Below are positions 44,634-52,211 of a stretch of 64,000 nucleotides of DNA, piece by piece; positions within the stretch are counted from its first letter, which is position 1, and each line of letters starts with the position of its first letter. The stretch comes from DIGJ01 sp041739345 (GTDB lineage: Bacteria; Bacillota; Clostridia; Lachnospirales; Lachnospiraceae): the NCBI GenBank assembly GCA_041739345.1, contig JBGSNZ010000031.1, positions 1 through 64,000 on the forward strand, given 5' to 3'. The translations under genes and the position numbers were made by a program. The notes below the pieces were generated by a model. The model searched no databases. It saw nothing but the letters and a program-made list of their open reading frames with translations, and was not told where the DNA came from.

Positions 44634-45287
44634 ATGAAATTTTTTATTGACACAGCGAAAGTAGAAGATATTAAAAAAGCAAACGACATGGGAGTTATCT
44701 GTGGCGTTACAACAAACCCATCTTTAATTGCAAAAGAAGGAAGAGACTTCAACGAAGTTATTTCTGAAATTGCTTCTATCGTAGACGGACCAATCAGCGG
44801 TGAAGTAAAAGCTACTACTGTTGATGCAGAAGGCATGATTAATGAAGGAAGAGTAATCGCTAAGATTCATCCAAACATGGTTGTTAAGATTCCTATGACA
44901 ATAGAAGGATTAAAAGCAACAAAAGTATTAGCAAGTGAAGGAATCAAAACAAATGTTACGTTAGTATTTTCCGCTAACCAAGCACTTTTAGCAGCTAGAG
45001 CTGGTGCAACTTATGTATCTCCATTTTTAGGACGTTTAGATGATATTAGTTCACCTGGTATTGATTTAATTCAGACAATCGCTGAAATCTTCCAGATTCA
45101 CGGTTTAACAACAGAAATCATTGCTGCAAGTGTTCGTAACCCAATTCATGTAATTGACTGTGCATTAGCAGGAGCTGATATTGCAACGGTTCCTTACAGT
45201 GTAATTGAGCAGATGACAAAACATCCATTAACAGATCAGGGAATCGAAAAATTCCAGCAGGATTACGAAGCAGTATTTGGCAAATAA
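44634..45287 (+). CDS. Transaldolase / fructose-6-phosphate aldolase family
   Basis: 217 residues, the short form of the family. MKFFIDTAKVEDIKKA at the start, GVTTNPSLIAKEG near 26-38, and the Schiff-base Lys in VVKIPMT near residue 86. Members either act in the non-oxidative pentose phosphate pathway (transaldolase) or cleave fructose 6-phosphate to dihydroxyacetone and glyceraldehyde 3-phosphate; sequence alone does not separate these. Codon use suggests high expression. Flanked by its own promoter and terminators. Confidence 0.95.
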   Translation: MKFFIDTAKVEDIKKANDMGVICGVTTNPSLIAKEGRDFNEVISEIASIVDGPISGEVKATTVDAEGMINEGRVIAKIHPNMVVKIPMTIEGLKATKVLASEGIKTNVTLVFSANQALLAARAGATYVSPFLGRLDDISSPGIDLIQTIAEIFQIHGLTTEIIAASVRNPIHVIDCALAGADIATVPYSVIEQMTKHPLTDQGIEKFQQDYEAVFGK

Positions 45288-45302
45288 TAAAATACGATTA
45301 TT

Positions 45303-45342
45303 AAGAGGCCTTGGGACAAATTTTTGTTCTGGGGTCTTTTTG
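45303..45342 (+). terminator. Transaldolase gene terminator
   Basis: AAGA-GGCC-TTGGGAC pairs with GTTCTGGGGTCTT using several G-U pairs, then TTTTTGTTT. Confidence 0.6.
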
Positions 45343-45423
45343 TTTAACAATAGATTGTTGGAACTGCACGTATGGCGTTAGACCAGTTATATTTTCCTTA
45401 GAAGCAATTGAAAATTAGTTAGT

Positions 45424-45463
45424 AAAAATTCAGGGAACTCTTTTAAGAGTTCCCTGAATTTTT
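45424..45463. terminator. Bidirectional terminator
   Basis: Nineteen-base perfect stem (45424-45442 with 45445-45463) with T runs on both strands, between convergent genes. Confidence 0.92.
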
Positions 45464-45516
45464 ACAATAATATTATCAACATTCTTTAACATAGCTTAAC
45501 TTTGAATTTGATGATC

Positions 45517-46479
45517 TTAAAGAATCATATAGATTACAGCAACGGAAAAGATAATTTGAATAATTGCAAAACGAAAGACTGCTTGTGTGCTAGACCATCC
45601 CATCTTTTTACGAACATGATCGTGAAGTGGGGTAAGTACATTCTTAAATGCATTAACCTTTAAGAAACGAATTAAGAATACTTTTATTAAACCTAAACCA
45701 CCGTCTAAAATAAGGACGATTGCGGCAGGAATGTACAAAAGAGGGCTGCCAGTCTTTAAGATTGCTATACTGATAAAGAGACCCATTGCACGGGAGCCAG
45801 CATCGCCCATCATAAGCTTACTTGGATTTGCGTTATACCATAAATATCCCAAGATACAAACAGTAAAGATTAAAATATAGTATGAGAAGCCAGTAGCGAC
45901 ATTTTGAATGTTATTGATTAAATAAATCGTCATTAATGTAATAATCGTTAAGGTACCGGATAAACCATCTACACCATCTGCACAGTTTGTTACATTAATA
46001 GAAGCCCATACTAAGATAACGATCAAAGCGCCAAATACTAAGGTTGGAATGGTTACTGTTTTACCTAGAGTTACTAAATAGATTGTATTTGGATTAAAGT
46101 TTAAATAAGTAACAGCTATCATAATGGCAATAATGAAATCAAGGAATCCTTTTTTGTATTCGCCCCAGGAAGTTTTTGAACAATCATCCAAAAATCCCGT
46201 CATCATTGCAGCAACGACTAAAACTAAGTAAATAAGAAATTCTCGCTCGATTTGTCCGAATAGCAAAACGGTAATTACAAATACAAGAATAAATAAAAAA
46301 CCAGCACCTCTTGGTTTTCCTGCCGAAAGACTTCCATCATGAGCATATTCTCGCCCTTTATCGGTTGGGAGAAGCTTTGAGAGTTTATGCATACAAAAAC
46401 AAGTGAGTATAAAGGCAATCATAATGCCCAAAAATGAAATTAAGTTTGAACTTAATGGATTCGCAAATAGATTTAACAT
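45517..46479 (-). CDS. MraY/WecA-family phospho-sugar transferase
   Basis: 320 residues with about ten membrane helices. Family motifs: NVTNCADGVDGLSG near residue 160 (Mg-binding Asp), MMGDAGSRAMG near 220, and LHDHVRKKMGW near 290 in place of the HHHxE loop of typical MraY. It transfers a phospho-sugar from UDP to undecaprenyl phosphate; the usual MraY product is lipid I. No division/cell wall cluster surrounds it, so it may be a second or alternative copy with another nucleotide sugar. Confidence 0.85.
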   Translation of the reverse strand: MLNLFANPLSSNLISFLGIMIAFILTCFCMHKLSKLLPTDKGREYAHDGSLSAGKPRGAGFLFILVFVITVLLFGQIEREFLIYLVLVVAAMMTGFLDDCSKTSWGEYKKGFLDFIIAIMIAVTYLNFNPNTIYLVTLGKTVTIPTLVFGALIVILVWASINVTNCADGVDGLSGTLTIITLMTIYLINNIQNVATGFSYYILIFTVCILGYLWYNANPSKLMMGDAGSRAMGLFISIAILKTGSPLLYIPAAIVLILDGGLGLIKVFLIRFLKVNAFKNVLTPLHDHVRKKMGWSSTQAVFRFAIIQIIFSVAVIYMIL

Positions 46480-46639
46480 GTAGTAAATTCCTTTCTATTT
46501 CTCGGTTATTTTGCTTCTTTGGTACATGCTATATTATATTTCATTTTTCTATTATTGCAAGAGAGAATTTCCAATTTACGTCTTTTTTGTTATACTAAAT
46601 ATAAATGGTCGGAAAAAAGTAGCAAAGGAGCTTGTATTG

Positions 46640-47293
46640 ATGAATGAAAACCATGCAAAGCCTTTGAAGAATCTTTCTTTGGAGGAAACGGATTTTATCA
46701 AAATAAGAAAGCAGTATCATTTTGACATAAGCCACCAGGAGCAATTGAATGAAGTGTATGAAGATCTAAAAAAGATAATTACACCGATTACCAATATAAC
46801 GATTATGGATGGTGAAACAAAAGAGCGACTTTTTTCTATAAAAAAAAGTGATTATTTGATTGGCACGATTACTTTGGGAAAAGGTGTTGACGAATTGCTA
46901 AATAGCTACCATCAGACGAATCGCGTCTTTGAAGCCTATGCTGCGGATTGCCTATGTATGGAGCTTCTTAGTAAAAGTTATGAACAATTTGAAGCCTTAG
47001 TATATGAGGAATGTGGACAATGGCCCGAAAAGTATGAGTTCATTGGGGATAACTATCCGGTAGAATCCATTTCTGAAATATTAAAGTGTGTTCCTCAGAC
47101 AACAATTACACATAATCAGGCATATGCATTGATTCCTAGTAAAAGTGTTGTTTTTCTCACCGCACTATCGAATGAAAGGAAAAGATGTGCGCTCTGTATT
47201 TGCGATAATTGTAGTAATAAAGAATGCAACAATAATAAACAAGTGCTAAGTTATGGTGAAATGCAAATTTTTGGAAGGGGGAATCGGGTATGA
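46640..47293 (+). CDS. Corrinoid-activation-like protein
   Basis: 217 residues; the ATG at 46640 lies eleven bases after AAAGGAG, and TTG at 46637 is also possible. The body resembles the activation domain of cobalamin-dependent methionine synthase: FEAYAADCLCMELLSKSYEQF near 95-115, VESISEILKC near 147 and THNQAYALIPSKSVVFLTAL near 163-182. The C terminus has a cysteine cluster (CALCICDNCSNKEC) that may bind metal or FeS. It overlaps the cobalamin adenosyltransferase gene by four bases, supporting a B12-related role. Confidence 0.65.
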   Translation: MNENHAKPLKNLSLEETDFIKIRKQYHFDISHQEQLNEVYEDLKKIITPITNITIMDGETKERLFSIKKSDYLIGTITLGKGVDELLNSYHQTNRVFEAYAADCLCMELLSKSYEQFEALVYEECGQWPEKYEFIGDNYPVESISEILKCVPQTTITHNQAYALIPSKSVVFLTALSNERKRCALCICDNCSNKECNNNKQVLSYGEMQIFGRGNRV

Positions 47294-47805
47294 TTCATGT
47301 TTATCATGGTGATGGAAAAGGAAAAACAACCGCCGCAATCGGACTATCGATACGAGCAGCAGGATGTGGAAAGCGAGTGGTATTTGCTCAGTTTTTAAAG
47401 GGGAGTGATAGCAGTGAACTTGCCATACTTTTGCAAATTAAGAATATAGAAGTATGCCGGAATGAGAAAGATTTCGGATTTCTCTTTCAAATGTCAGAAG
47501 AAGAGAAAGCGAAAGTGAAGATAATGCATAATCAAACGCTTTGTCATGTGATAGAATTGGTAAGAGAAAAAGAGGTAGATATGGTAGTCTTGGATGAAAT
47601 AACATATCCATATGAAGATAAGCTTCTTGATTGTAATTTGTTAGAGCACTTTATAGAAACGCTTAGTACAGATGTGGAGCTTGTACTTACAGGAAGGAAT
47701 CCATCAAACTTTTTTCTGGATAAGGCAGATTACATTACGAATATGACATGTGTTCGTCACCCATTCGAAAAAAATCAACCCGCTAGAAAAGGAATAGAAT
47801 TTTAG
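47290..47805 (+). CDS. cobO: Cob(I)yrinic acid a,c-diamide adenosyltransferase
   Basis: 171 residues. The P-loop GDGKGKTTAAIG at residues 6-17 binds ATP in the reversed orientation typical of the BtuR/CobO/CobA group, and VVLDEITYPYEDKLL near 97 carries the Walker B region. The enzyme adds the 5'-deoxyadenosyl group to Co(I) corrinoids. Slightly short at the C terminus (GIEF) compared with enterobacterial BtuR. Translationally coupled to the preceding gene. Confidence 0.92.
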   Translation: MIHVYHGDGKGKTTAAIGLSIRAAGCGKRVVFAQFLKGSDSSELAILLQIKNIEVCRNEKDFGFLFQMSEEEKAKVKIMHNQTLCHVIELVREKEVDMVVLDEITYPYEDKLLDCNLLEHFIETLSTDVELVLTGRNPSNFFLDKADYITNMTCVRHPFEKNQPARKGIEF

Positions 47806-47878
47806 AACTATTTCAGACTTGCTATACACTGAAATCATGACCAGGAATGAAGAAAAAAATGGAAAGGGGGGAATTAAA

Positions 47879-48595
47879 ATGGTAAATCAGTTTTCAAGAA
47901 CCGAATTACTTATTGGAAGTGAGGGGGTAGAGCGTTTAAGAAATGCACGAGTGGCTGTATTTGGAGTCGGTGGGGTTGGTGGTTTTGCCGTTGAGGCTCT
48001 GGCTCGAAGCGGAATTGGTACATTTGACTTGATTGATAATGATCAGGTTTCACTTACCAATATCAACCGACAGATTATTGCGACCCATAAAACCATTGGT
48101 AGAGACAAGGTTGAAGTAATGAAAGAACGTATTTTAGAAATTAATCCAGAAGCTATTGTTAATACCTATCAAATATTTCTTTTGCCAGATAATTCAGACA
48201 GCTTTGAATTTGAACACTACGATTATATAGTGGATGCAATTGATACCGTTACCGCTAAAATTGAACTGGTTTTAAGGGCAAAAGAGTATAATATTCCAAT
48301 TATAAGCTCCATGGGAGCTGGGAATAAGATGGACCCAACCAAATTTGAAGTTACCGATATTTATAAGACATGCGTATGCCCACTTGCAAAAGTAATGCGC
48401 AGAGAGCTAAAAAAACGCGATATTAAGAAGTTAAAGGTGGTCTTTTCAACGGAGGAGGCATTAGTGCCGCATGAGTCGGATGAAGAGGTGGGATGCAGAA
48501 GAAGTCTTCCTGGAAGCATTTCATTTGTACCTTCAGTAGCAGGACTGATTGTAGCAGGCGAGGTAATTAAGGATTTGATTGATTATAAAAATTAA
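47879..48595 (+). CDS. tcdA: tRNA threonylcarbamoyladenosine dehydratase
   Basis: 238 residues from the ATG at 47879, eight bases after AAGGGGGG; a longer frame from 47819 lacks a ribosome binding site. E1-like ThiF fold: VAVFGVGGVGGFAVEALARSGIG (residues 24-46) is the nucleotide-binding loop, DNDQVSLTNINRQ near 53-65 the adenylation motif, and DAIDTVTAKIEL near 119. A Cys-containing CVCPLAKVMRRELKKR follows. It cyclises t6A in ANN-decoding tRNAs using ATP. Formerly YgdL/CsdL. Confidence 0.92.
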   Translation: MVNQFSRTELLIGSEGVERLRNARVAVFGVGGVGGFAVEALARSGIGTFDLIDNDQVSLTNINRQIIATHKTIGRDKVEVMKERILEINPEAIVNTYQIFLLPDNSDSFEFEHYDYIVDAIDTVTAKIELVLRAKEYNIPIISSMGAGNKMDPTKFEVTDIYKTCVCPLAKVMRRELKKRDIKKLKVVFSTEEALVPHESDEEVGCRRSLPGSISFVPSVAGLIVAGEVIKDLIDYKN

Positions 48596-48687
48596 ATTTT
48601 AAAATATTGATGACTCACATGAATAAATTCCTCTATTTGGCAAACAATATTAGCATAGTCAATATTACGTTAGATGGAGGAATTTTT

Positions 48688-49230
48688 ATGAAAGCAACTG
48701 GTATTGTAAGAAGAATAGATGACCTTGGAAGAGTAGTGGTACCAAAAGAGATTCGTAGAACACTACGAATTCGAGAAGGAGATCCACTTGAAATATTTAC
48801 AGATAGAGAAGGAGAAATTATTCTTAAGAAATATTCTCCAATTGGTGAACTGAGCCAATTTGCAAAGCACTATGCAGAATCATTAGCTCAGACATTAGGA
48901 CAAATTGTATGTATTGCAGATCGAGATGCTTTCATTGCAGTAGCAGGCGGAAGGAAAGATCTGATAATGAAATCGATAAGCAAGGAACTGGAAGAAGTTA
49001 TGAATGAGCGAAAGCCAGTTCTTGCGCAAGAAGGAAGTCCGAATTATTGTAAAATTGCAGAAGAGGACGAAAAAGCAGCATATCAGGTGATTTGGCCGAT
49101 TATCTGTGAAGGAGATTCCATTGGAGCTGTTATCATTCTTTCAAAGGACAATAAGAAGGAATTTGGTGAAGTGGAAGATAAAGTTGCAGCTTCAGCAGCG
49201 GGATTTTTAGCAAGGCAAATGGAGCAATAG
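48688..49230 (+). CDS. spoVT: Stage V sporulation protein T
   Basis: 180 residues from the ATG at 48688 (GGAGG upstream). An AbrB-type swapped-hairpin DNA-binding domain (residues 1-50: TGIVRRIDDLGRVVVPKEIRRTLRIREGDPLEIF) is followed by a GAF-like domain (about 56-178), the architecture unique to SpoVT, a late forespore regulator. ATGAATA at 48618-48624 resembles a sigma-G -35 box, but no convincing -10 follows at the normal spacing. Followed closely by mazG. Confidence 0.96.
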   Translation: MKATGIVRRIDDLGRVVVPKEIRRTLRIREGDPLEIFTDREGEIILKKYSPIGELSQFAKHYAESLAQTLGQIVCIADRDAFIAVAGGRKDLIMKSISKELEEVMNERKPVLAQEGSPNYCKIAEEDEKAAYQVIWPIICEGDSIGAVIILSKDNKKEFGEVEDKVAASAAGFLARQMEQ

Positions 49231-49246
49231 GAAAAGGGGAAATAAG

Positions 49247-50017
49247 TTGGAAAAGTATACGTTAGATGAATTTGTAGAAATCATTAGAAAACTCCGGGCA
49301 CCGGATGGGTGCCCGTGGGATAAAGAACAAACCCATGAAACATTAAAAGATGCTATGATAGAAGAAGCATATGAAGTCGTAGAAAGTATAAATAATAAAG
49401 ATAAGGAAAATCTTAAAGAAGAACTGGGAGATGTTTTATTACAAGTAGTGATGCATTCTGTGATAGCACAGGAGCAAAACGAATTTATGCTTGAGGATGT
49501 AATCAGCGAGGTAGCAACCAAAATGATTCGCAGGCATCCGCACGTGTTTGGTGATGTATTAGTAGAAGATTCCGAGCATGTATTACGTAACTGGGAAGAA
49601 ATCAAAAAAGAAGAGCACAAGGAAACCACAATATCGGAAGGTATGCAACGCATCGCAAATGCATTACCGGCAAATATCAGGGCACAAAAAGTTCAAAAAA
49701 AAGCTGCCAAAGTCGGCTTTGATTTTGCAGATTATGAAGAGGCACTAAGCAAGGTATATGAGGAGATTTTAGAGCTTTCTGATGCCCGAAAAACAGGTGA
49801 AATTTGTGATATTGAAGAAGAGTATGGTGATTTGATGTTTTCAGTAGTTAATTTATCTAGATTTTTACAACTAAATGCGGAAAATTCCTTGACAAATGCC
49901 ACTAATAAGTTTATAAATAGATTTGTAGGTGTTGAGTGTCTTGCGTCTAGCAAACATCAAGCCTTGAGCGATTTAACCATAGACGAAATGAATGATTTAT
50001 GGAAGCGCATAAAGTAA
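49247..50017 (+). CDS. mazG: Nucleoside triphosphate pyrophosphohydrolase MazG
   Basis: 256 residues with a TTG start preceded by AAAGGGG. Two MazG folds: the first has LRAPDGCPWDKEQTHETLKDAMIEEAYEVVE (residues 15-45) with the EExxE metal motif and ELGDVLLQVV near 65; the second has the corresponding EYGDLMFSVVNLSRF near 187-201. Removes aberrant or excess NTPs by releasing pyrophosphate. Sixteen bases from spoVT, likely cotranscribed. Confidence 0.95.
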   Translation: MEKYTLDEFVEIIRKLRAPDGCPWDKEQTHETLKDAMIEEAYEVVESINNKDKENLKEELGDVLLQVVMHSVIAQEQNEFMLEDVISEVATKMIRRHPHVFGDVLVEDSEHVLRNWEEIKKEEHKETTISEGMQRIANALPANIRAQKVQKKAAKVGFDFADYEEALSKVYEEILELSDARKTGEICDIEEEYGDLMFSVVNLSRFLQLNAENSLTNATNKFINRFVGVECLASSKHQALSDLTIDEMNDLWKRIK

Positions 50018-50074
50018 TCGGAATAAGATATTTCGATACATAAAATTAAAATATTCAGAGGAGGAGTCAAATCC

Positions 50075-50347
50075 ATGAACAAAGCAGAATTAGTTGCAGC
50101 AATTGCAGAAAAAACCGAATTATCGAAGAAAGATTCAGAAAAAGCTTTAAAAGCGTTCATCGATGTTGTAACAGATGAATTAAAGAAAGGTGAAAAAATC
50201 CAGTTAGTTGGCTTTGGTACTTTTGAAGTATCTAAAAGAGCAGCTAGAGAAGGTAGAAACCCTCAGACCGGTAAAACTATGAAAATTGCAGCATCTAAAG
50301 CTCCAAAATTCAAAGCTGGTAAAGCATTAAAGGATGCAATGAACTAA
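50075..50347 (+). CDS. hup: HU-type histone-like DNA-binding protein
   Basis: 90 residues, standard HU length. MNKAELVAAIAEKTELSKKDSEKAL start, and the conserved DNA-binding arm GFGTFEVSKRAAREGRNPQTGKTMKI at residues 47-72. Strong RBS AGAGGAGG and its own terminator. Architectural protein of the nucleoid. Confidence 0.98.
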   Translation: MNKAELVAAIAEKTELSKKDSEKALKAFIDVVTDELKKGEKIQLVGFGTFEVSKRAAREGRNPQTGKTMKIAASKAPKFKAGKALKDAMN

Positions 50348-50366
50348 TCATTAATTTGACTACTTG

Positions 50367-50391
50367 AAGGCTACTCTATGAGTAGCCTTTT
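50367..50391 (+). terminator. hup terminator
   Basis: AAGGCTACT pairs with AGTAGCCTT, followed by TTTC. Confidence 0.8.
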
Positions 50392-50404
50392 CATATTCGC
50401 GATG

Positions 50405-50474
50405 GCAATGAGCCATGCAAAATTCGGCGGAAGATGTTGCGTGCTTGCACGAACAACATCTTCTGCTGAATTTT
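50405..50474. repeat. GC-rich hairpin element
   Basis: A short ATGGC/GCCAT stem-loop is followed by 50419-50439 pairing with 50454-50474 over 21 bases (two G-T wobbles) and a terminal CGTGC-TT-GCACG hairpin. Base composition is much richer in G+C than the neighbours. Apparent open frames through it are unlikely to be genes. Confidence 0.75.
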
Positions 50475-50479
50475 ATAGG

Positions 50480-50610
50480 GCGAAGCCCGCGAACGAGAAG
50501 GAGCGGAGCGGATTCGAGATCGCAACATGGCGGGCAACCGGAAAACATGCGAAGCCCGCGAACGAGAAGAAGCGAAGCGGATTCGAGATCGCAGCATGGC
50601 GGGCAACCGG
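50480..50610. repeat. Two direct copies of a 62-base GC-rich repeat
   Basis: 50480-50541 and 50549-50610 are near-identical 62-base copies (GCGAAGCCCGCGAACGAGAA... to ...GGCGGGCAACCGG) separated by AAAACAT; a few substitutions such as GGAGCGGAGC/GAAGCGAAGC. The copies carry GCCCGC and GCGGGC that can pair. Sits directly before rqcP; likely a dispersed intergenic repeat of this genome. Confidence 0.85.
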
Positions 50611-50637
50611 CTAAACGTTACATGGAAGGAGTCAACA

Positions 50638-50877
50638 ATGAGACTTGATAAATTTTTAAAGGTATCCCGTTTAATTAAAAGGAGAACCATTGCAAATGAA
50701 GCCTGTGATGCAGGTAGAATTTTAGTCAATGGAAAAGTAGCAAAAGCTTCCCTTAATGTTAAGTGTGGAGATATCATTGAAGTAAGTTTTGGAAATAAAG
50801 AAGTTAAAGTAGAAGTATTAGACGTTCAGGAAACGGTTCGTAAAGATGATGCGAAAGAGCTCTACAAATATCTGTAA
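50638..50877 (+). CDS. rqcP: S4-domain RNA-binding protein RqcP (YabO)
   Basis: 79 residues from the ATG at 50638, seven bases after AAGGAG; the frame runs upstream through the 62-base repeats but those codons are unlikely to be used. The S4 motif MRLDKFLKVSRLIKRRTIANEACDAGRILVNGKVAK occupies residues 1-36. RqcP stabilises tRNA in the large subunit during alanine tailing by RqcH in ribosome quality control. Position before yabP-yabQ-divIC is conserved in Firmicutes. Confidence 0.93.
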   Translation: MRLDKFLKVSRLIKRRTIANEACDAGRILVNGKVAKASLNVKCGDIIEVSFGNKEVKVEVLDVQETVRKDDAKELYKYL

Positions 50878-50889
50878 TGAAATGTTACC

Positions 50890-50937
50890 CCTTCCCATAT
50901 AATATCTGTAAGACAGGATATGGGGAGGTTTTATTTT
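50890..50937 (+). promoter_or_regulatory. Hairpin covering the yabP ribosome binding site
   Basis: 50890-50900 pairs with 50918-50928 over 11 bases (one G-U), with an inner CTGT/ACAG stem. The 3' strand includes the entire GGGGAGG ribosome binding site. A T-rich stretch follows, so it could instead, or also, act as an attenuating terminator after rqcP. Confidence 0.6.
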
Positions 50938-51214
50938 GGAAGAAAATAAAAAGGTGTTAAACCATAAAGTAATGATTGATGCCCGCAGACGAAGCTCAAT
51001 TACAGGTGTTTTAGATGTTATTTCTTTTGATGCGAAAGAAATCTTATTAGAAACAGAAATGGGAATTCTGACAATCCAGGGAGATGAGCTGCATGTCAAT
51101 CGACTTACCTTGGAAAAAGGCGAGATTGATTTAGAAGGTACGCTTGATAGCTTTTGTTATTCTGATAAAAAGAATAATAGTGGAGATTCTTTCTTAAAGA
51201 GAATGTTCCGATAA
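50936..51214 (+). CDS. yabP: Sporulation protein YabP
   Basis: 92 residues with a TTG start seven bases after GGGGAGG. The YabP/YqfC family pattern is clear: LNHKVMIDARRRSSITGVLDVISFDAKEILLETEMGILTIQGDELHVNRLTLEKGEIDLEGTL covers residues 9-71 (short beta-rich fold). Needed with YabQ at a late stage of spore formation in Bacillus. The C-terminal tail is specific to this gene. Twelve bases from yabQ. Confidence 0.92.
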   Translation: MEENKKVLNHKVMIDARRRSSITGVLDVISFDAKEILLETEMGILTIQGDELHVNRLTLEKGEIDLEGTLDSFCYSDKKNNSGDSFLKRMFR

Positions 51215-51225
51215 GGAGAATGTGC

Positions 51226-51633
51226 ATGAGTGAAATGATTATTTCCGAGGCACATTTTTATTTGAGTTCCTTTTTATGGGGAATGGCATTAGTTGCAATG
51301 TATGATGTGTTTCGAATTTTTCGAAGAATAGTAAGGCACAAGAAGCTATTGCTGGCAATCGAAGATTTTATCTTTTGGATTGTTGCGGCATGTCTTGTGT
51401 TTCGAATGATATATCAATACAACAATGGAACCATTCGTTTTCCCGGAATGGTGATCTTATTTGCCGGCATGATTTTATATCATTATGCCATAAGCAATCC
51501 ATTTGTTCATTTTTTAAACAAAAGAATCATCCTTCCGATAAAAAAAATGATAAGAAAAATACATAAAGTATTGAAAAAAGGACGAAATAAAGTTAAACTT
51601 CTCTTAACTAGTAAAAAAAGCCCAAAGCAGTGA
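51226..51633 (+). CDS. yabQ: Spore cortex biosynthesis protein YabQ
   Basis: 135 residues from the ATG at 51226, seven bases after AAGGAG; the ATG at 51220 is too close to it. Several membrane segments (about residues 10-30, 42-65, 70-95) with the family motif FLWGMALVAMYDVFRIFRRIVRHKK and a basic C-terminal tail. In Bacillus YabQ sits in the outer forespore membrane and is required for cortex assembly. Ten bases precede divIC. Confidence 0.92.
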   Translation: MSEMIISEAHFYLSSFLWGMALVAMYDVFRIFRRIVRHKKLLLAIEDFIFWIVAACLVFRMIYQYNNGTIRFPGMVILFAGMILYHYAISNPFVHFLNKRIILPIKKMIRKIHKVLKKGRNKVKLLLTSKKSPKQ

Positions 51634-51643
51634 GGAGAACGTT

Positions 51644-51970
51644 ATGGGTAAAAGGAATAACCGAAGAACAGGTAAAAACCGAAGAATAGATAAAAACCGA
51701 AGATTAAATTTAGGTGCGGTCGCTCTTGTCGTACTACTTTTGTGCTACGTTGTTGTATACAAAAGGGTAGATTTGGTTGCACAAGAAACAGAGTGCAAAG
51801 AAAAATTAGAAGAGCTGGATGAAACGAAAAAGGCAGAAGAACAAAGGACTGAAGAGATTGAAGACTATAAAGTATATGTACAATCCAAACAATACATTGA
51901 GCAGGAAGCCAGGGATAAGTTAGGACTTGCCTATCCAGATGAAATTGTTTTTGAAGCAGAAGAAAATTAA
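51644..51970 (+). CDS. divIC: DivIC/FtsB-like septum formation initiator
   Basis: 108 residues: a very basic cytoplasmic tail (KRNNRRTGKNRRIDKNRR), one membrane segment (about 23-43), a coiled coil (about 46-80, EKLEELDETKKAEEQRTEEI), then the conserved ARDKLGLAYPDEIVF ending. This matches DivIC, part of the divisome complex with FtsL and DivIB. RBS GAGGAG. Ends just before the tRNA-Met promoter. Confidence 0.93.
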   Translation: MGKRNNRRTGKNRRIDKNRRLNLGAVALVVLLLCYVVVYKRVDLVAQETECKEKLEELDETKKAEEQRTEEIEDYKVYVQSKQYIEQEARDKLGLAYPDEIVFEAEEN

Positions 51971-51973
51971 GTA

Positions 51974-52002
51974 TTGACTTTTTAGCATTAACTGGGTATA
52001 AT
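51974..52002 (+). promoter_or_regulatory. tRNA-Met promoter
   Basis: TTGACT (51974-51979), 17-base spacer, TATAAT (51997-52002), 17 bases before the mature tRNA. Confidence 0.9.
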
Positions 52003-52018
52003 GATAATCGTCTTGTTT

Positions 52019-52092
52019 GGCGGGATAGCTCAGTTGGCTAGAGCACACGGTTCATACCCGTGGTGTCGAGGGTTCAAATCCCCCTCCCGCTA
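52019..52092 (+). tRNA. tRNA-Met (CAT), elongator type
   Basis: Acceptor GGCGGGA/TCCCGCT (first pair G-U), D arm GCTC/GAGC, anticodon arm CACGG-TTCATAC-CCGTG, T loop TTCAAAT with one A-C mismatch in the stem, discriminator A; CCA not encoded. The anticodon stem lacks the three G-C pairs of initiator tRNA and the sequence resembles Bacillus elongator tRNA-Met. Confidence 0.95.
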
Positions 52093-52097
52093 CTTAT

Positions 52098-52135
52098 AAA
52101 AAACCTTGTAAATATTATATTTACAAGGTTTTTTT
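52098..52135 (+). terminator. tRNA-Met terminator
   Basis: AAAAACCTTGTAAATA pairs with TATTTACAAGGTTTTT; seven-T tail. Confidence 0.92.
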
Positions 52136-52211
52136 GTTGTGCGCCCAGCATGGTCGTAATATGAAAGCAGTAATATATTACGACATCATTGATTTACATC
52201 AATATGGAATT

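Noticed and set aside
46500..46640. Cobalamin riboswitch ahead of the corrinoid gene
   Set aside because: No B12-box-like sequence and too little space before the gene.
50378..50648. Overlapping open frames of 77-116 codons on both strands through the GC-rich repeat block
   Set aside because: They arise from the 62-base repeats and hairpin, lack ribosome binding sites, and encode repeated Arg/Glu-rich sequence of no known family.
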